DNA from: Kingdonia uniflora
Taxonomy: Eukaryota > Streptophyta > Magnoliopsida > Ranunculales > Circaeasteraceae
Direction: 5' to 3'
DNA: 64,000 nucleotides
NCBI GenBank assembly: GCA_014058105.1
Contig: JACGCM010001497.1
Coordinates: 1 to 64,000, forward strand
Numbering within the stretch: position 1 is the first letter of the stretch; every line of letters begins with the position of its first letter. A program made the translations under genes and the position numbers. The notes under the pieces are model-generated. The model was not told where the DNA came from. It was given only the letters and a program-made list of their open reading frames with translations, and ran no database searches. This document shows, in pieces, positions 1 through 11,931 of this stretch.

Positions 1-1900
1 GGGGTTTATGAAAGTTATAACAAGTGCAGGAGGGTTTGTTGTAAGTGTTGTGATGAAAGAAGCAAATGTAACTTTGCTGATTTTTGTAATGGAAGTTATG
101 ACTGAATATTTTGGGAATGAGGACTTGTTTTAAATAAATTACTGTCGAATATAGTGATATCATATTGTCGAATACGAGCCTAAAATAGAATCGTTAGGTT
201 CACATTAGAAACAAAGGGACCAACGTTGAAAACAGGTTATGGCAAGATGTGTTTCCGCTGAGGTGATGGCATACAAATAAGGAAAAAAGATGAAATCATC
301 TGTTTGAAGATAGTTCGTGCACTTTGGCGATATGATGTATCTTCAAACCTCTACATTCGACTGTCAACCTCAAATTCTTTGAGAATTTGACGGTTTGAAG
401 TACGAATGTAGAGATTTATTAATGGGTGAGAAGGTTAACGAGTTAAGAATGAGTAAGGATAAAAGTGCATGATTCATTCACAGGAGACTGAAACGATCGC
501 GAAAGTTGACCGTAACAGTCACTGGGGTCTACTAATAGGTAAGAAGGGGGCGACTGTTCATATTTTTTGAAAACAAGATTTTGTTTTGTGTATTGTGAAT
601 CGCGTTTTGCTCCGTAAGTGGTTAGATACGATGTGAAGAGGAGATTAGTGTGTTGATGAAAGAGCCAACTGAGCAAAGGAGAGTGATACAGGGGGAAGCT
701 GCGCGCGTAACCAACGGTTAATGTATTTTTTGGAATTGTTTTCCTAGTTTTGATTGATATGGTTATAGATGAATCGATATATAAAGTGAATTTGTGGAAA
801 ACATTGAAATAATGCAGTGGTAGATAGAGAAATAAAATTTTGGATCTGTTTACATTCTGGGGCCGTGAGTCTTTTGAGTTTTGGTTGGGAAATTTCGGTA
901 GAAACGGAGATAAATGGTGGAGAGGAGGAGAAGTAAAAGTAGGTTGGTTTTTTTAACGGGTGCTGTATCTGATATCTTGGGAGGAAATGTGGTGATGTTG
1001 CGAGTATATGCAAGAGATTGTGTTGTGTTGGATTTTCCATCTTGTGGTCGAAAAGGGAGAGTTCGTATTTTGGAAAAGATTGTGATTTGGCAGGAAACAG
1101 GTTGACACGTCTCCGGAGAAGCTATTGGAATAGTTAAAATTCACTAAAATGGTCAAACAGGTTTTCAAATACTTCGAACATTTATGTGTTTTAAAATAAA
1201 CATAAGTTAATGAGTACTGTGTGTAATCGATGGGATAAATATGAAGGAATATAGTGCATCGAGTAACTGAATACATATAAATATGGGCAGATATAAAGTG
1301 AATGATGTGTTTATGGAGGAATCTCAATAGCGTATGAATTGAATGATACACTTGAACATATTATATGTATACATATGATAGATACTGAACTTGTTAAAAT
1401 ATGGAATCGATCGTGACCAGGTTTCAAATAATGGCGAACCAACTTTAATGATGATAAAGACATATATGTGATCTTGTAAGATGTCGAACCCTTGATGATT
1501 GATGTAAGAATTGGTGTGCAACATTAGGGGGGGAATATGAGTATAAGGCAGGTGCAGTACAGGGGGGTGTGAAGCAGTTAAGGGTAGTACAGTGTGATCG
1601 ACCTTATTATGAGGAGGAGTCTGGAGACTGATATTGGAGTCACGCCCCAAACTAGTGATGAAAGAGGTTGGGATGGGAGAGGATTGGAGGAGGGTGAGGA
1701 AAGCATGGTATGGAGAGGGTCTAGAGACCAAAGTGATTAAAAGTCGAAGGAAATATGGCATTCCAGGGAGTAGATTAGAAAGTTAGTATGAAATTGATCG
1801 ACCAAAAAATAGCCTTAGATGGGTATTCTGGCGCATCGAGAACCAATAAAGAATGGTTGAAGCTCCCTTATGAGCGGGCCATAAAAAATTAATGATATTT
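1..1900 (+). other. Element B, antisense-side region with no clear gene
   Basis: This stretch is G-rich on the plus strand, like the rest of B, and should correspond to the 5' part of the antisense gene. By position in A it should hold the Transposase_28-like domain, but I cannot recognise that domain here. Short open frames (for example 914-1105) have no family signature. A local inverted repeat flanks about 344-413, where two runs reading CTCTACATTCG and CGAATGTAGAG face each other. No RNA gene was seen. Confidence 0.35.
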
Positions 1901-3612
1901 CGATATAGCCCCGGGTCAGTTTAATCTGAATGTGTATGACCTTTTAAGGCAGTGGGGCATAAATGGGCAAATTAGGTCAGGGGGGAGGAGGGTACATGTC
2001 AATGATTGTGTGTTATACACAAATTGAGGACGAAACCGAAATTAAAAGGGTACCGATATTTGGCGAGGTTCTTGAAGAGGCCGATGTTTTATGACATGGT
2101 GTCAACGGAAGCGATACACCGATGAACGTTTACTGGCGCTGGGGAATTACGAATTCGCAAGACAGACCCTGGGGACCATTAAAAAGAAAAGCGCTTCTCT
2201 AGGTCTGTAGTTAGTAACTTAAACGATTAGTTTGATGTCACCGATGTTAGATGTTAAGTTTTGTAATTTTGTGTTTTTCTCCTGTTTTACAGCTTTGAAG
2301 GAGAGCGGGAAGAAAGCAGAAGTAGATGAAAAATGTATAGTAAGAGAAGATTTTTTGGCAGGATTGATAGTTAGCGATTGACCAAGATCATATGATTACG
2401 CTTTTCTAAGCAGCAGAGCTAACAAAGGTGGAACTAAAGGTGTCGAAAGTGCCTGTTATTGGGACAAAAATGTCGGCGAAGAAAAAAGAGCCGCTGAGTG
2501 AGGTTTACCATTGGTAAATCCTTTGGGCAGGGCTACAACACAGATACGGAGATCGATGCTATGCTGGGGGAGTCTTTTGTCAAAAATTAGAAGAAAAGGA
2601 AGGTAAACTCTGAAGTACCTCTGTTGCTTAACCCGAAGAGGACTACTCGACAGTCGTCAACTGAGGGGGTCAAAGTGACTGTCAAAGTAGCTGTAGTGGT
2701 GAGTGGGTTATCTCTACGAGGCTTGAGCAGTGTGCTTCCCAAGAAGACTGCTGGTGGGACATCGGAGAAGATATTTGTGGAGGAGTTTGATACGGAGGTG
2801 CAGAAGACTATGGAGTCTTATACGTCCGGGACGGATAACTTGAAGAAAGAAATGGGGGATTGTATGGTGGGGATCGATAGCTTGGATACCTTTTTAAGCG
2901 AGGGACAGGGGAATTTGGGGAAGGTAAGAAATTTTAATGCTTATGCTCGAATGAAAAGTTTGGTAGGTCAATCAAATACTCATTATATGACTTTCATGTA
3001 GATTAAGAAGTTGATGGGTGAAGCAATGGGTCGTGTTGAGGGTAGTGGTGAGTTGGCAAACTAAGTGATTGCCTACAAAAATATAAAGACGGAGTTGACC
3101 GCAAAAAATGCGGATCTGAATTCGACTTTGAATAGGTATAAGCTGGAAGCAAAGAAGGCGATGGAGGCTGCGTTGGCTGAAGCGAAGAAAGTGCTTGAGA
3201 AAGATAAGCCTTGGCATTACAGAAAGCCACTTATGGGAGAGATGTGAGAGATCAAGTTGCCGATGCGCAGAGCAATGGAGCTGGTGCAGGACAAACTGCT
3301 TGATGAGGTGAAAGCTTGGATGAATGAAGAAAAATTGAAAAGGGGCAAGGAAGTGAGGATGCACTTTTTAGGATAATTTGAGGAGGCAGAAGAAAGGAAA
3401 AAATATTACAAGGAACTTATAAAAGCTGGTGGTCATCCATGTGATGACAGTTCAGATGATGATGTACCCCAGGCGCCTGATGTTCGTGAAGTAACTGATA
3501 TTGTCGAAAATGATGTGACAATGAAGGTCGAAGGTCCTCATCCTAGGGAAGTATCTGAAGTACAGGTGCTCGAAGGTGCCTTAAATAAAGAAAAATTTAT
3601 GGCTAAAATGTT
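1900..3612 (+). pseudogene. Antisense coiled-coil gene of Tat element B (fragment)
   Basis: This runs opposite to pol. The plus-strand frames at 2624-3001 and 3065-3247, continuing to about 3600, are rich in K, E, A and L with heptad-like spacing (for example AKKAMEAALAEAKKVLEK), which suggests a coiled coil. They are separated by single stops, so they look like one decayed gene. A plausible intron spans 2203-2292, with a GT start and a T-rich TTTTACAG end. The counterpart in A at 45.4-50.5 kb has the same position, strand and coiled-coil style. Function is unknown. In Tat elements such antisense ORFs are known but uncharacterised. Confidence 0.6.
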
Positions 3613-4080
3613 AAATCTTACTTAAAGAATGTTGTGTTAAGTGAAAATATGTAACAAATGGTCAGTGGGACCGAATCAATTTTAATTTGGTGTGTGCGAA
3701 GGATATTTATGTTGTTTTAAATATTTGGATAAATAACTATTTTGCATGTGTAAATAAATTTTTTAGGAGTAGATGTGATAAAGTGATTGGTGTCGTAAGT
3801 GATGTTATATTCGAGCAGATAAGTAAAGAATGCTTGTGTGCGCGAAATGTGAAAGATGGCCAAAAAATGGCAAGTAAGGAAGACCAGATGTATATCCGGA
3901 GATAGGTATATGGATTTAGATTGGAGAAGATCAAGAGCTCATAAGAGATTATTCGGCAAGTAAAGAGCGCAAAGTAAACTATCCTGTAATTGGATAGTTG
4001 TCGCGTGAAGTTGATTGATAGGCTTTAGGATACTTGTGGAAGAAAGGACCTAAAAAATAATCAGGATAATATAAAAATTG
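3613..4080. other. Spacer at the convergent 3' ends of the antisense gene and pol of B
   Basis: AT-rich sequence with no recognisable domain. An open frame at 3687-3905 on the plus strand has no family features and is not called. The spacer leads into the 61-bp tandem repeats. Confidence 0.4.
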
Positions 4081-4263
4081 TTTGTCTCAGGCATACTTTA
4101 TAAGTATTGATTGAGATCAAATCGAAGTAGTAAAGATATCATTTGTCTGATACATACTTGATAAGTATAGATCGAGATCAAATCGATGTAGGAAAGAGAT
4201 CGTTTGTCTGATCCATACGTGATAAGTATAGATCGAGATCAAATCAAAGTAGTAAAGAAGATA
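4081..4263. repeat. Three tandem copies of a 61-bp unit
   Basis: TTTGTCTG-type starts occur at 4081, 4142 and 4203, so the period is 61 bp. Each unit contains ATAAGTAT followed by GAGATCAAATC. The array lies just beyond the pol stop, where pol and the antisense gene converge. Variable tandem repeats in the 3' untranslated part of Tat/Ogre elements are known. Related GAGATCAAAT sequence occurs in element A near 45070. Confidence 0.85.
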
Positions 4264-4329
4264 ATGATAAAGCAAATTGTTTATTTGATTCGAAGAAAAT
4301 GGTTACAGTGTATCATATGTAAAAGAGTT

Positions 4330-5330
4330 TTAGCTGAGCAGTGTTCCATCGATACTCAAGCTGAACTTCATCTTCAGTCATGAGCCAATAAGTTCCGCAA
4401 GCTATTTAGTTGCTGACAATGTAGGGCCCTTCCCAGTTTTTGATAACTTTCCAAAATTTTAGGTCGAGTACTATCTTGTATCTGTCGTAGGACAAGGTCT
4501 CCAATACCGAATTTCCATTGTCAAACTTTTTTGTTATATGCTTTTTTCAATGTATCCTGATATCGTCCCAGAGTGGAAATGGCTCTCGGGTTTCTTCGAT
4601 CCAATTGAGGTTGCAAAGTAGACCGAGTTCATTGTCCTCATCGGAGATTTTTCACCGAGTACTGAGGAGATCAAGGTTTGAAGGTATGACTGCTTCGGTA
4701 CCAAAAGCCATCATGAAAGGAGTACAACCTGTCAAAACTCGAGGAGTGGTAGGGTAGGCTCATAAGACACTGAGTAGCTCGTCCACCCATCTGCCTTTCT
4801 TGTCGTCGAGGCGCTTGCGTAAACCAGATTTGATACTTTATTTGATGGCTTTAGCTTGTTCGTCGTGGAAAATATGGTGTGGAAGTTGTCAACTGAATCT
4901 TGTATTTATGGAGGAAAGTAAGAACTTTAGCGCTGATGAACTGTTTGCCGTTATCAGAGCGTATCATTTACGGAAAACCAAACCGGGTAATGATGTGCTC
5001 CCAAAAGAACTTGATGACCTCATTCTCATCAATATGACAGAGAGGAAGTGCTTCAGCCCACTTGGTGAAGTAATCAGTGGCAACTAAAGCGAACTTTCAG
5101 CTTCCCGATGCTGGATGGAATGGGCCAATGATGTCGATTCCCCATCGTTTAAACGACTAGGGGACATTTCTAACATGTAAGTCGAGGGCTGTGCTCTTGA
5201 TGTCCTTAGCATGGATTTAATATTTGTAGCATTTGCAGAAGAAGTCTTTATAGTCTTGTCTTATCTTGGGCCAATATATTCCTTGTGTGAATGCATGCTG
5301 GGCTAGCGATCTTCCAGAAATATGTGCACC
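4330..5330 (-). pseudogene. Integrase of Tat element B
   Basis: The minus strand carries the end of the H2C2 zinc-binding region, with HISGRSLA and GIYWPKIRQD, then the core. The first catalytic Asp is in WGIDIIGPF and the second in SDNG. The third motif, normally AE followed by N, reads QAKA in a shifted frame near 4850, so the catalytic Glu has become Lys. The C-terminal part with an FGTEAV-like motif extends to about 4500. Several stops and at least one frameshift make it non-functional. Confidence 0.85.
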
Positions 5331-6134
5331 ACAGATACCTTCCTGAAGCTCTCTGATTTTGATCTGAGCCTGCTTCTGTGAGATACATTCGATAAGTGGT
5401 CCACCTTCAGTGAGTCTATATAATATTTTATTTTGGAAGGCGAATCTGGGGAACTTGGCCAACATGGATCGAACTTCTTCTTTATTACTGGAGAGGATGC
5501 TGGAGTTGAGGTAAGCATAAAATGGTCTTCTCCAGTCTTCAGGCTTGTCATCTTCAGTAACGGTTATCTGGAGTGTTGAAAAGATATCGAGGCTTGGATG
5601 TTCGAGGATCTCAATTTTTAAAGATCTTTTTTCATTGTCTCCCAACGTGGCAGCGATATAAGCTAATGCATCGACATGACAATTTTCTTCCCGAGGTAAA
5701 TACGAGATGGTTGCATGCTTTAATTTTTTCATCTTTTCTTCGACCAAGCCTACGTAATCAACCATTTTGCCTCGTGTCTTGAAAGTTTTGTTATAATGAT
5801 TTGCGACGAGTAAGAAGTCGACATATACTGCTAATTCCTTAACTCTGAGAGTAAGTGCAAGATCGAGACCATGTAAGATTCTTTTGTATTCAGTTTCATT
5901 ATTAGTGGCATAAAATTTAAGTTTGATAGCTTTCTCAATGCGATGATTGGAAGGTGTAACGAGGACTATGCCAATTTCGGATCCTTGCGGTCCTGCCTGC
6001 CCGTCTGTAAAAACTCGCCAGCCGGAACTTTTAGACCATGCGTCTGGTTCTGCAATTGAGTCATCGGTGAAGATTTCTTTGAGTTCTTCCCAATCGGGGT
6101 CTTTGACGGGAAAATCTGCCAAAAAGTTAGCCAC
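5217..6134 (-). pseudogene. Second (archaeal-type) RNase H plus integrase N-terminus of B
   Basis: An open frame of 305 codons. The RNase H motifs are visible: VFTDGQ (first Asp), TNNETEYKRILHGLDLA (Glu), VDFLLVANH (Asp) and NCHVDALAYIA (last Asp). These match the extra RNase H that Tat-lineage elements carry between the original RNase H and the integrase. After a linker the frame enters the integrase zinc-binding region (GICGAHISGRS, then CKCYKY). The frame stops at 5217 within the integrase, so this is a fragment of the former polyprotein. Confidence 0.88.
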
Positions 6135-6620
6135 TGCTTGTCCCTTGATGGATAATTGAGGTTCAAATGAAATATCATATTCTCCAAGAAAAATAGACCA
6201 TTACTGGATTCTGTGAGATTTTCTTTCTTGGTGAGTACCAGTTTGGTAGGGTACTTGGTGATGACTTTGATAGGATGAGCTTGAAAATTGGGACGAAGTT
6301 TTTTAGAGCTGTAGACCAAGGCGAGTAGCTATTTTTTTGTTGTTGTGTATCATTTTTCAGCAGGCATAAGTATTTTGCTAAGGAAGTAGATTGGTTTCTC
6401 TGCGCCGTCATCTTTTCAAATAAGAACGTAATTGATTGATTCATCTATTGTGGACAAGTACATGGTGAGTGATTCCCTATCAATATGTGTACTTATTATA
6501 GGAGGACGCCCCAAGTATCATTTAAGATCTTGGAATGCCATTTCACTGTCAGGAGTCCAAATAACTTCTTTTTGCTGTTTGTTCGAAAGAGGAGTGGGGT
6601 TGCCACGAAGAAGAAGGTAA
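6135..6620 (-). pseudogene. First RNase H / connection region of B
   Basis: Broken minus-strand frames contain KPIYFLSKILMPAEK, LALVYSSKKLRPNFQAH and the closing KGQAVANFLADF. This is the degenerate Ty3-type RNase H of Tat elements. Its catalytic residues are not evident, as is usual in this lineage, where the second RNase H appears to have taken over. Two in-frame stops are visible near 6330 and 6350. Confidence 0.8.
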
Positions 6621-7600
6621 AGAAGTTTCCATCGATCAGATGACTTTGAGATGAATCTGTAAAGAGCGGCTATCTTGCTGGTGAATTTTTGAACATCTTT
6701 TTTCATTCGAGGAGAGGGCATTGCCATGAGTGCTTTGATTTGATCTAGATCGATTTTGATTCCTCTTTTGCTGACTAGATGGCCCAGGAATTTTCCAGAT
6801 GCGACGCCTAATTGACATTTCTCTGGGTTGAGTTTCATCTAGTACTTGCGAAGGATATCGAAGATAGTTTGGAGGTCATTGAGATGATCTTCCCTTTTCT
6901 GGCTTTTGCAGATTATATCATCGATATAGATTTCCATGATTTTGCTGAGCTGATCTTTGTACATTTGGGTGACCAGTCGTTGGTAAGTAGCTCCAGTATT
7001 TTTTAACTCAAAAGGCATTACTGTGTAACAGTAAAGTCCTCTTTAAGTTATGAAGGTTGTTTTTTCTTGATCTTCTTCAGCAAGTGGAACTTGGTTGTAT
7101 CCCGTGGTGGCATCCATCACAGAAAGAAGTTTGTATCCTGCGAGTGAGTCGAGAAGTTACGAAATTAGTGGTAGCGGAAAACAATCTTTTGGTATGAATT
7201 TGTTGGGTTCTGTGAAGTCGACGCAAACCATTATTTTGCCATTTTTCTTTGGCACAACGACGATATGAGAAACCCACTTCGGATATTTAGCTTCCTGTAT
7301 AAATCCTTCATGAAGGAGTTTATCAATCTCTTCATTGACTACATCTCGAAGTCGGGGAGCTAGATTCTGTCGCTTTTGGATGATTGCTTTACTGTCTGGA
7401 AGGAGGTTGAGTTGGTGGAAAATGATTGAAGGATTGATTCTAGGCATTTCTTGGAAAGTCCAGGCAAAGACCTCAATGTTTTTATTATGTAGCTGTATCA
7501 TGGCCTTTTTTTCGTTGATTGACTGCTTGGATCCAAAGAAGGTTGTGCGTCCTGGGCCATCGAGTTTAACAGTTTCGACCATTTCGGTATCATGCTGCAC
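6518..7600 (-). pseudogene. Reverse transcriptase of Tat element B
   Basis: The N-terminal part (7157-7600) has WVSHIVVVPKKNGK and the VDFTEPNKFIPKDCFPLP block. The Arg usually following VDF is lost or Cys in this copy. The middle has the active-site block EIYIDDII near 6912-6938, so the YxDD Asp pair is kept. The C-terminal part (6518-6838) has the PEKCQLGVASGKFLGHLVS and IDLDQIKALMAMPSP blocks. Stops at about 6840 and 7035 and small gaps split the frame. Confidence 0.88.
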
Positions 7601-7707
7601 AAATGTGGGTGGTGCTTCATGTTGTAGTTGCTATGCTTTGAGAAGTTTAGCTCTATGAGGGTTAATTGTGGCATTTTCGCCCATTCGTACGACTATTTGG
7701 CTGCCCT

Positions 7708-8532
7708 TTATTTTATAGACTCCATGATCCGTAGGAAAGCGTGCGCTAGATGATAAGTTGTGGGTATTGCTTTGATATAATGTAACCAACTGCGTTCCAA
7801 AATGCCTAAATATTTGGACTCTGCATCAATGATAAGAAATTTGACGAATGTGGTTTCTAAACCTGCTTGAACTGGTAGAGTGATTTCTCCTATGGCTAAT
7901 TCTTTTAAACCATTAAAGCCCATGATATTTGTTGTCAAAGCTTTTACTGAATCAGTAAGGCCCTGAACTTCGATTGCTCTTCTGAATAAGACATCCGTGG
8001 CACTTTCGGTATCGGCGAGAAGCGTATATAAGTAATCCTGTCCGAGTTTGAGCATAATAATGAGAGGGTCATTATGGGGGTATTTAACCTGACTGGTGTA
8101 GCAGTCCTCGAATGTTATCTGGTAAGGACGTTTGGATTTGCTTGTGCTTGGAAGAAGTTTTGCTAATTTGTCTGAGAAGGTCATTTTGCAGTAAGACGTA
8201 ATACGATTGTTTTGTTTTCTTTTCTTCCCTTTTTCAATCTCGATTATATACAAATGGTGAGCTTGTCCATGGATCTGGTTTTGCCCGACTTCTTTGATTT
8301 TTGCTTGTTCTTCGAGAAATTTCTGAATGTCGATGACATAATTGTAGAGGCTTCCAACTAAGAGAATATAATGAATGATACGTATGAGGGAGTAACAGCT
8401 ATCAGCTTCATGACTACGCATATTATGATACTGACATAAGGGTCTATTTGAAAGATCTGTAATTGCTTGTGGCGCGCGATAACACTCGTCTCCCTTTATC
8501 GTCGGCAAGATAACGGAGAGGGTTGCTATCAT
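7708..8532 (-). pseudogene. Gag zinc knuckle and aspartic protease of B
   Basis: A frame of 274 codons. Near its start CQYHNMRSHEADSCYSL matches the C-H-C-type knuckle at the end of Tat gag. The retropepsin-like domain follows: LADTESATDVLF occupies the position of the DTGS active site, with Gly replaced by Glu (a G-to-A change in the codon). IMGFNGLKELAIGEITLPVQ and YLGILERSWLHYIKAIPTTYH match the rest of this protease family. With the active-site Gly lost, the protease should be inactive. Confidence 0.8.
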
Positions 8533-9810
8533 TGGCGGCAGAATTGGGGCATGTCTGTCGGGTTTTCCATCCCTTCTTCTAGTATTATTAATATTTTTAT
8601 CGCGTTACTTCGGCGCTTCAGTAGTGACTGCTCGTTTGGACGGGGTCAAAGATGTTTCTCGAGAATGGATAACAGAGGAGCTTTTCATCTTATCTTTCTT
8701 CGATTGTTCCAACTCGATGTAGTTATTAACCACGTCAATCATTTCAGTGACTATGCACGATTTGTGCAGAGTAAGTTCTTCTTGAACTTTTGAGTTAATG
8801 TGTAAGGCGAAGGTGAATGCCGGAGCCACAATTTTAGGGTCTAAATTCCCAATCTTCCGTGTTTCCTGTAAGAAACGTTTATGAAAGTTTGCCAAGGTTT
8901 CTTTCGCGCCTTGCTCGAAATTAAACAAAGAGTCAACGGTGATTTTGTGCTCCCTAGAATGAGCATAGTTGGATTCAAAAAGATGTTGCAATTGGCTGAA
9001 GGTGGTGATGGAGGCTTCTTGGATTGTGTGGAACCATCAGAGTGGTTCTTCTTTTAGGCTCATGTTAAATATCCTACGCAGCATATGGTCGAGCTTGGAG
9101 TATAACCCAAACGTGGCTTTAAAATGTCAAACATGTGTAAGCGGATCAGTTGGGCCTGCATATTGAATGAACTTGGGCATATGGAAATTTTCTGGGATGG
9201 GCATATTTTTGAGATATGGAGAAATGGGGTTTATTTCGATTCTATTTGACACAGATCATCGGCTTGGGATGTCAGAGTTCGATTCTGCTGTTAAGGTAAT
9301 CTAAAGTGACGAATTGTTGCAGGGAAAAGATAGGAATGCAATATGAGGAACAAAATCGCCCTATCCCTCCGGTCCCAATCGATCTCTGATGGGCCTCCTT
9401 TCTAGTAGAGGGGTTTGATGACGTGTACGCCGACTTCCTTGGGTTGTCAAGGCTAAAAAAGTTTAACCAAAATGTCAAGAGGCTCTATTCGGATTTCCAG
9501 ATCTGGATCGGGACATTCATTGATCGTCCTCTCTCGGCTGATCATCGCGTTAAACTTCTCTTGATCGATGTTCACTTTGTGCCAGTGGAGGTGGCGTCTG
9601 GCGAGCAGTGAGTCGATCTTGTGTCCTTCGTAATCTTTCCATCTCTTTTTGATGTGCTTGACTTTGCTAATCCTGGGCTTTTCTGTGTTCGTCTCTTTCT
9701 ATTTGAAGAGCTTGAGCGTAGATATGCTGATCTTCCAGTCTCTGGTTTTTTTCTGCGACCATTTGTTTTTGAAGTTCAAGGACTGCACTGTGCAGATCAA
9801 TAATTCATGG
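8533..9810 (-). pseudogene. Gag of Tat element B
   Basis: Retrotransposon gag features on the minus strand: MPKFIQYAGPTDPLTHVW near 9130-9190, SLKEEPLWWFHTIQEASI near 9020, then LQHLFESNYAHS and LANFHKRFLQETRKI in the open part at 8605-8991. The upstream part (about 9250-9810) is a Q/E/R-rich N-terminus broken by several stops. No intact start was found; about 9810 is an estimate. Confidence 0.75.
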
Positions 9811-9907
9811 TATGTCCTGATCTCTTACGGTACTGGAATGGCTTCTCAAGTTCATGTTTGTCATCGAATGGTGTTTAGATTGGAAATGGTAGAAAAAAGT
9901 GTTGTTT

Positions 9908-9926
9908 TCCCACAGATGGTGCCAAT
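9908..9926 (-). other. Primer-binding site of B
   Basis: On the minus strand TTGGCACCATCTGTGGG directly follows the LTR end. It resembles the TGGCGCCGTCTGTGGG-like site usual in Tat elements, with C-to-T or G-to-A changes. Confidence 0.7.
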
Positions 9927-10455
9927 TGTAGTGGCAGGTTTTCTGGGAGGAAAATCTTTGCCAATTCTTATTTGTAATGATTGCAATTAAACTAGATGGA
10001 CAAGATTTTACGTGGAAAACTCAGTAGAAACTGAGAAAAACCATAACCTCGATGAGGGTTTTAATGTAAAATCAAGTATATTACTAGTTATTAGAGAGAT
10101 TTTGTATAATTTTGGGGTTATGAAGTTATAATTGGTAACGTGAAAGGATTTTTCTGTGTCTAATAATCTATTCATTGCATGTATTTATAGTGTATACAGG
10201 CAGTTTTACAAAAAAGAAAAAGTCTCCTATTCCAGGGGGAGTGGGCAAACTTTGCAGATCTCTAACAACTCTTTTTTGACAAGGCACAATGGCTACTTCT
10301 GGTTGGTCAAGGTCATACAAAATCTTCTTGAATGTTGAGTTATCTTTGACTGTAATGTATTATCTTCTCGAATGTAGGTCTTCGGTTATGTATGGCTGTC
10401 TTCGACTACGCTATGCCGGTTTATTCTTGTCGAATCTGGGGAATATGTTACTACA
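9927..10455 (-). repeat. 5' LTR of element B
   Basis: 529 bp. Read on the minus strand it starts TGTAGTAACA and ends CCACTACA, so the TGTAGT/ACTACA ends are inverted. A TATA box lies at 10182-10189, and the primer-binding site follows at once. Repeated TCGAATC/TTCGAC-like motifs occur in the first 120 bp. The partner LTR is outside the window, so the boundaries rest on the ends and the primer site. Confidence 0.75.
10182..10189 (-). promoter_or_regulatory. TATA box in the 5' LTR of B
   Basis: TATAAATA on the minus strand, in the expected U3 position of the LTR. Confidence 0.5.
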
Positions 10456-11354
10456 AGTCTGTTGCTGAAGGATAGTGGGGCAATGATCTGAGCCAACAAA
10501 AGCATGATGAAGTACCCCAAGTTCAGTAAAAGATTCAACCAATCTGAGTTAGCAAATTCTCAGTCAAATTGTTTAAATACATCAATAATACCTTTAATGT
10601 TATTTGTCCATGTAAATGGGGGGCCTTGAAAATGAAGTTCAATCAGCCTACAAAAGTGGATATAATCAACAAAATGAGAAAATACGAGAGTAAGGAACAA
10701 GCACCACCCCTCCCCTTTTGCAAGTTGGACGTAGAAGTTTGTTAAAATAACCCAACACAACCGATGGAAAAGAAATGTTAGAGTCAATTGATTTGAGTTG
10801 ATTCCAAACATCTTTCTTGGTTTGAGGATGAGGGGATCCATAGACACCAGTAAAAAAACCAATCCAGATTCAAATTAAGATGACGGATAGATGCATGGAT
10901 AATACAGGGGGAGGAGTACAAAATAGATAATGTGAAATTAGTTTTATTCTAAAGCAAACAAAGGCCTCCAGCAAAACTGACAGGGTGCACCAAAAACACA
11001 TCATAGTGACTCAATTTATTTAAGAGCTTAAGATTTTCTCTCTCTTAATTCTAAGTTCCATCAATAAGGTTTGATTTTACCACAGAGTCTTGAGTTTCCC
11101 CATAAGATCTTATCGGCCAGCCCCTCTAACGTTCTAGGCTAGAGTCGTCCTCATTAGAATCAGAAGTCAGAGTTTTGTGTCCTTTGACACAATCAAAATA
11201 CCTTGGCCACCACATTTACTCGAAAACACGTTTTTCATTATCACTAAAAGATTGTTCCCCTTTCTTTCATTACTAGTTGCAGACAAACTTCTACCCATAT
11301 CCCCCAAAATGGAAGCATCATGGAGAGCTCTATCAAAGGATTTTGAGCTGGTAC
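10456..11354 (-). pseudogene. LINE D: endonuclease part of ORF2
   Basis: Broken minus-strand frames match the apurinic-type endonuclease of plant L1 LINEs. In order: a GAGR linker near 11110, SHYDVFLVHPVSFAGGLC near 10960-11020, LDWFFYWCLWIPSS near 10850, LHFQGPPFTWTNN near 10600 and [13 protein letters not shown] near 10480. The reverse transcriptase that should follow is missing because element B starts at 10455. The 5' side is interrupted at 11354 by element A and continues at 54543. Confidence 0.75.
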
Positions 11355-11919
11355 TATAATGGCCTAATTCTATTAGCTTGAAATGGCTTGAAATTAGCTC
11401 TTACACTAATGTACCTGTGATAAAAACTAATGTGAAGCAAGAAATAACACATGTGGTTTAGCGTGAAAAACCTTTGAATAGGTAAAAAACCATGACCTCG
11501 AGTTAAGAGTTTTAGAAACAGTAACTTTTACTACTTGAGGCTGATATCTTATTACAAGTGATCTCTCGAACTAGAAATACTTGATCTTGTGAATAAGAAG
11601 TTTTTCTTTGTGGTCTTTTTTTTCTTGTCCCTGTCTCTTATGGAACTTTTTCTTTATATAGACCTTATCCGTAGCTCGATATCGTACTGAAGCACATTCT
11701 CCAAATAATAAGGTAAGTGGTGGTTGACTGAATAACTGTTGAGTTCGTAGAAGATATGTGTTTTTGGCTTATTCATGTTTTTCTGCTATGCTCGATCTAC
11801 GTTCTTCATTAGTTCATGGGCTAGGTGACACTGCTGACTGTTCACGTCACGTGTAAAAATATGTGAGCCTGATATAGAAGTAACTCGAATTGGGTTAGGT
11901 CGAGGGATATGTCTCTGCA
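11355..11919 (-). repeat. 3' LTR of element A
   Basis: 565 bp, homologous to 53907-54537 along most of its length. Shared blocks include AATAGGTAAAAAACCATGAC, AATAATAAGGTAAGTGGTGG and TCGAATTGGGTTAGGTCGAG. The left terminus reads TATAATGG where the other copy has TGTAATGG. TTATATA-type sequence near 11654 matches the TATA box of the 5' LTR. It lacks the inverted duplication seen in the 5' LTR. Confidence 0.88.
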
Positions 11920-11931
11920 ATTGCCCCCTCG
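11920..11931 (-). other. Polypurine tract of element A
   Basis: On the minus strand CGAGGGGGCAAT immediately precedes the LTR start TGCAGAGAC. Its place and base content fit the plus-strand primer site and show that this LTR is a 3' LTR, not a solo LTR. Confidence 0.8.

Larger units (their letters stand above)
1..10455 (-). mobile_element. Tat-lineage Ty3/gypsy LTR retrotransposon B (left part cut off)
   Basis: The order on the minus strand is 5' LTR (9927-10455), primer-binding site, gag, protease, reverse transcriptase, two successive RNase H domains and integrase, ending near 4330. An oppositely oriented coiled-coil gene follows at about 1.9-3.6 kb. A second, archaeal-type RNase H plus an antisense ORF between pol and the 3' LTR is the known hallmark of Tat-lineage elements. 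The 3' LTR is not in the window. By comparison with element A it should lie a few kb to the left. All genes are broken. The flank right of the 5' LTR is AGTCT; the matching TSD copy cannot be checked. Confidence 0.85.

Noticed and set aside
4081..4263. CRISPR array
   Set aside because: The 61-bp units are contiguous and similar throughout, without distinct spacers, and sit in a plant retrotransposon.
5573..9803. Plus-strand open frames over the pol of element B
   Set aside because: Shadows of the minus-strand polyprotein; none shows a domain.
11355..11919. Solo LTR
   Set aside because: A polypurine tract directly borders it and its outer 5 bp match those beyond 54537, so it is the 3' LTR of element A.
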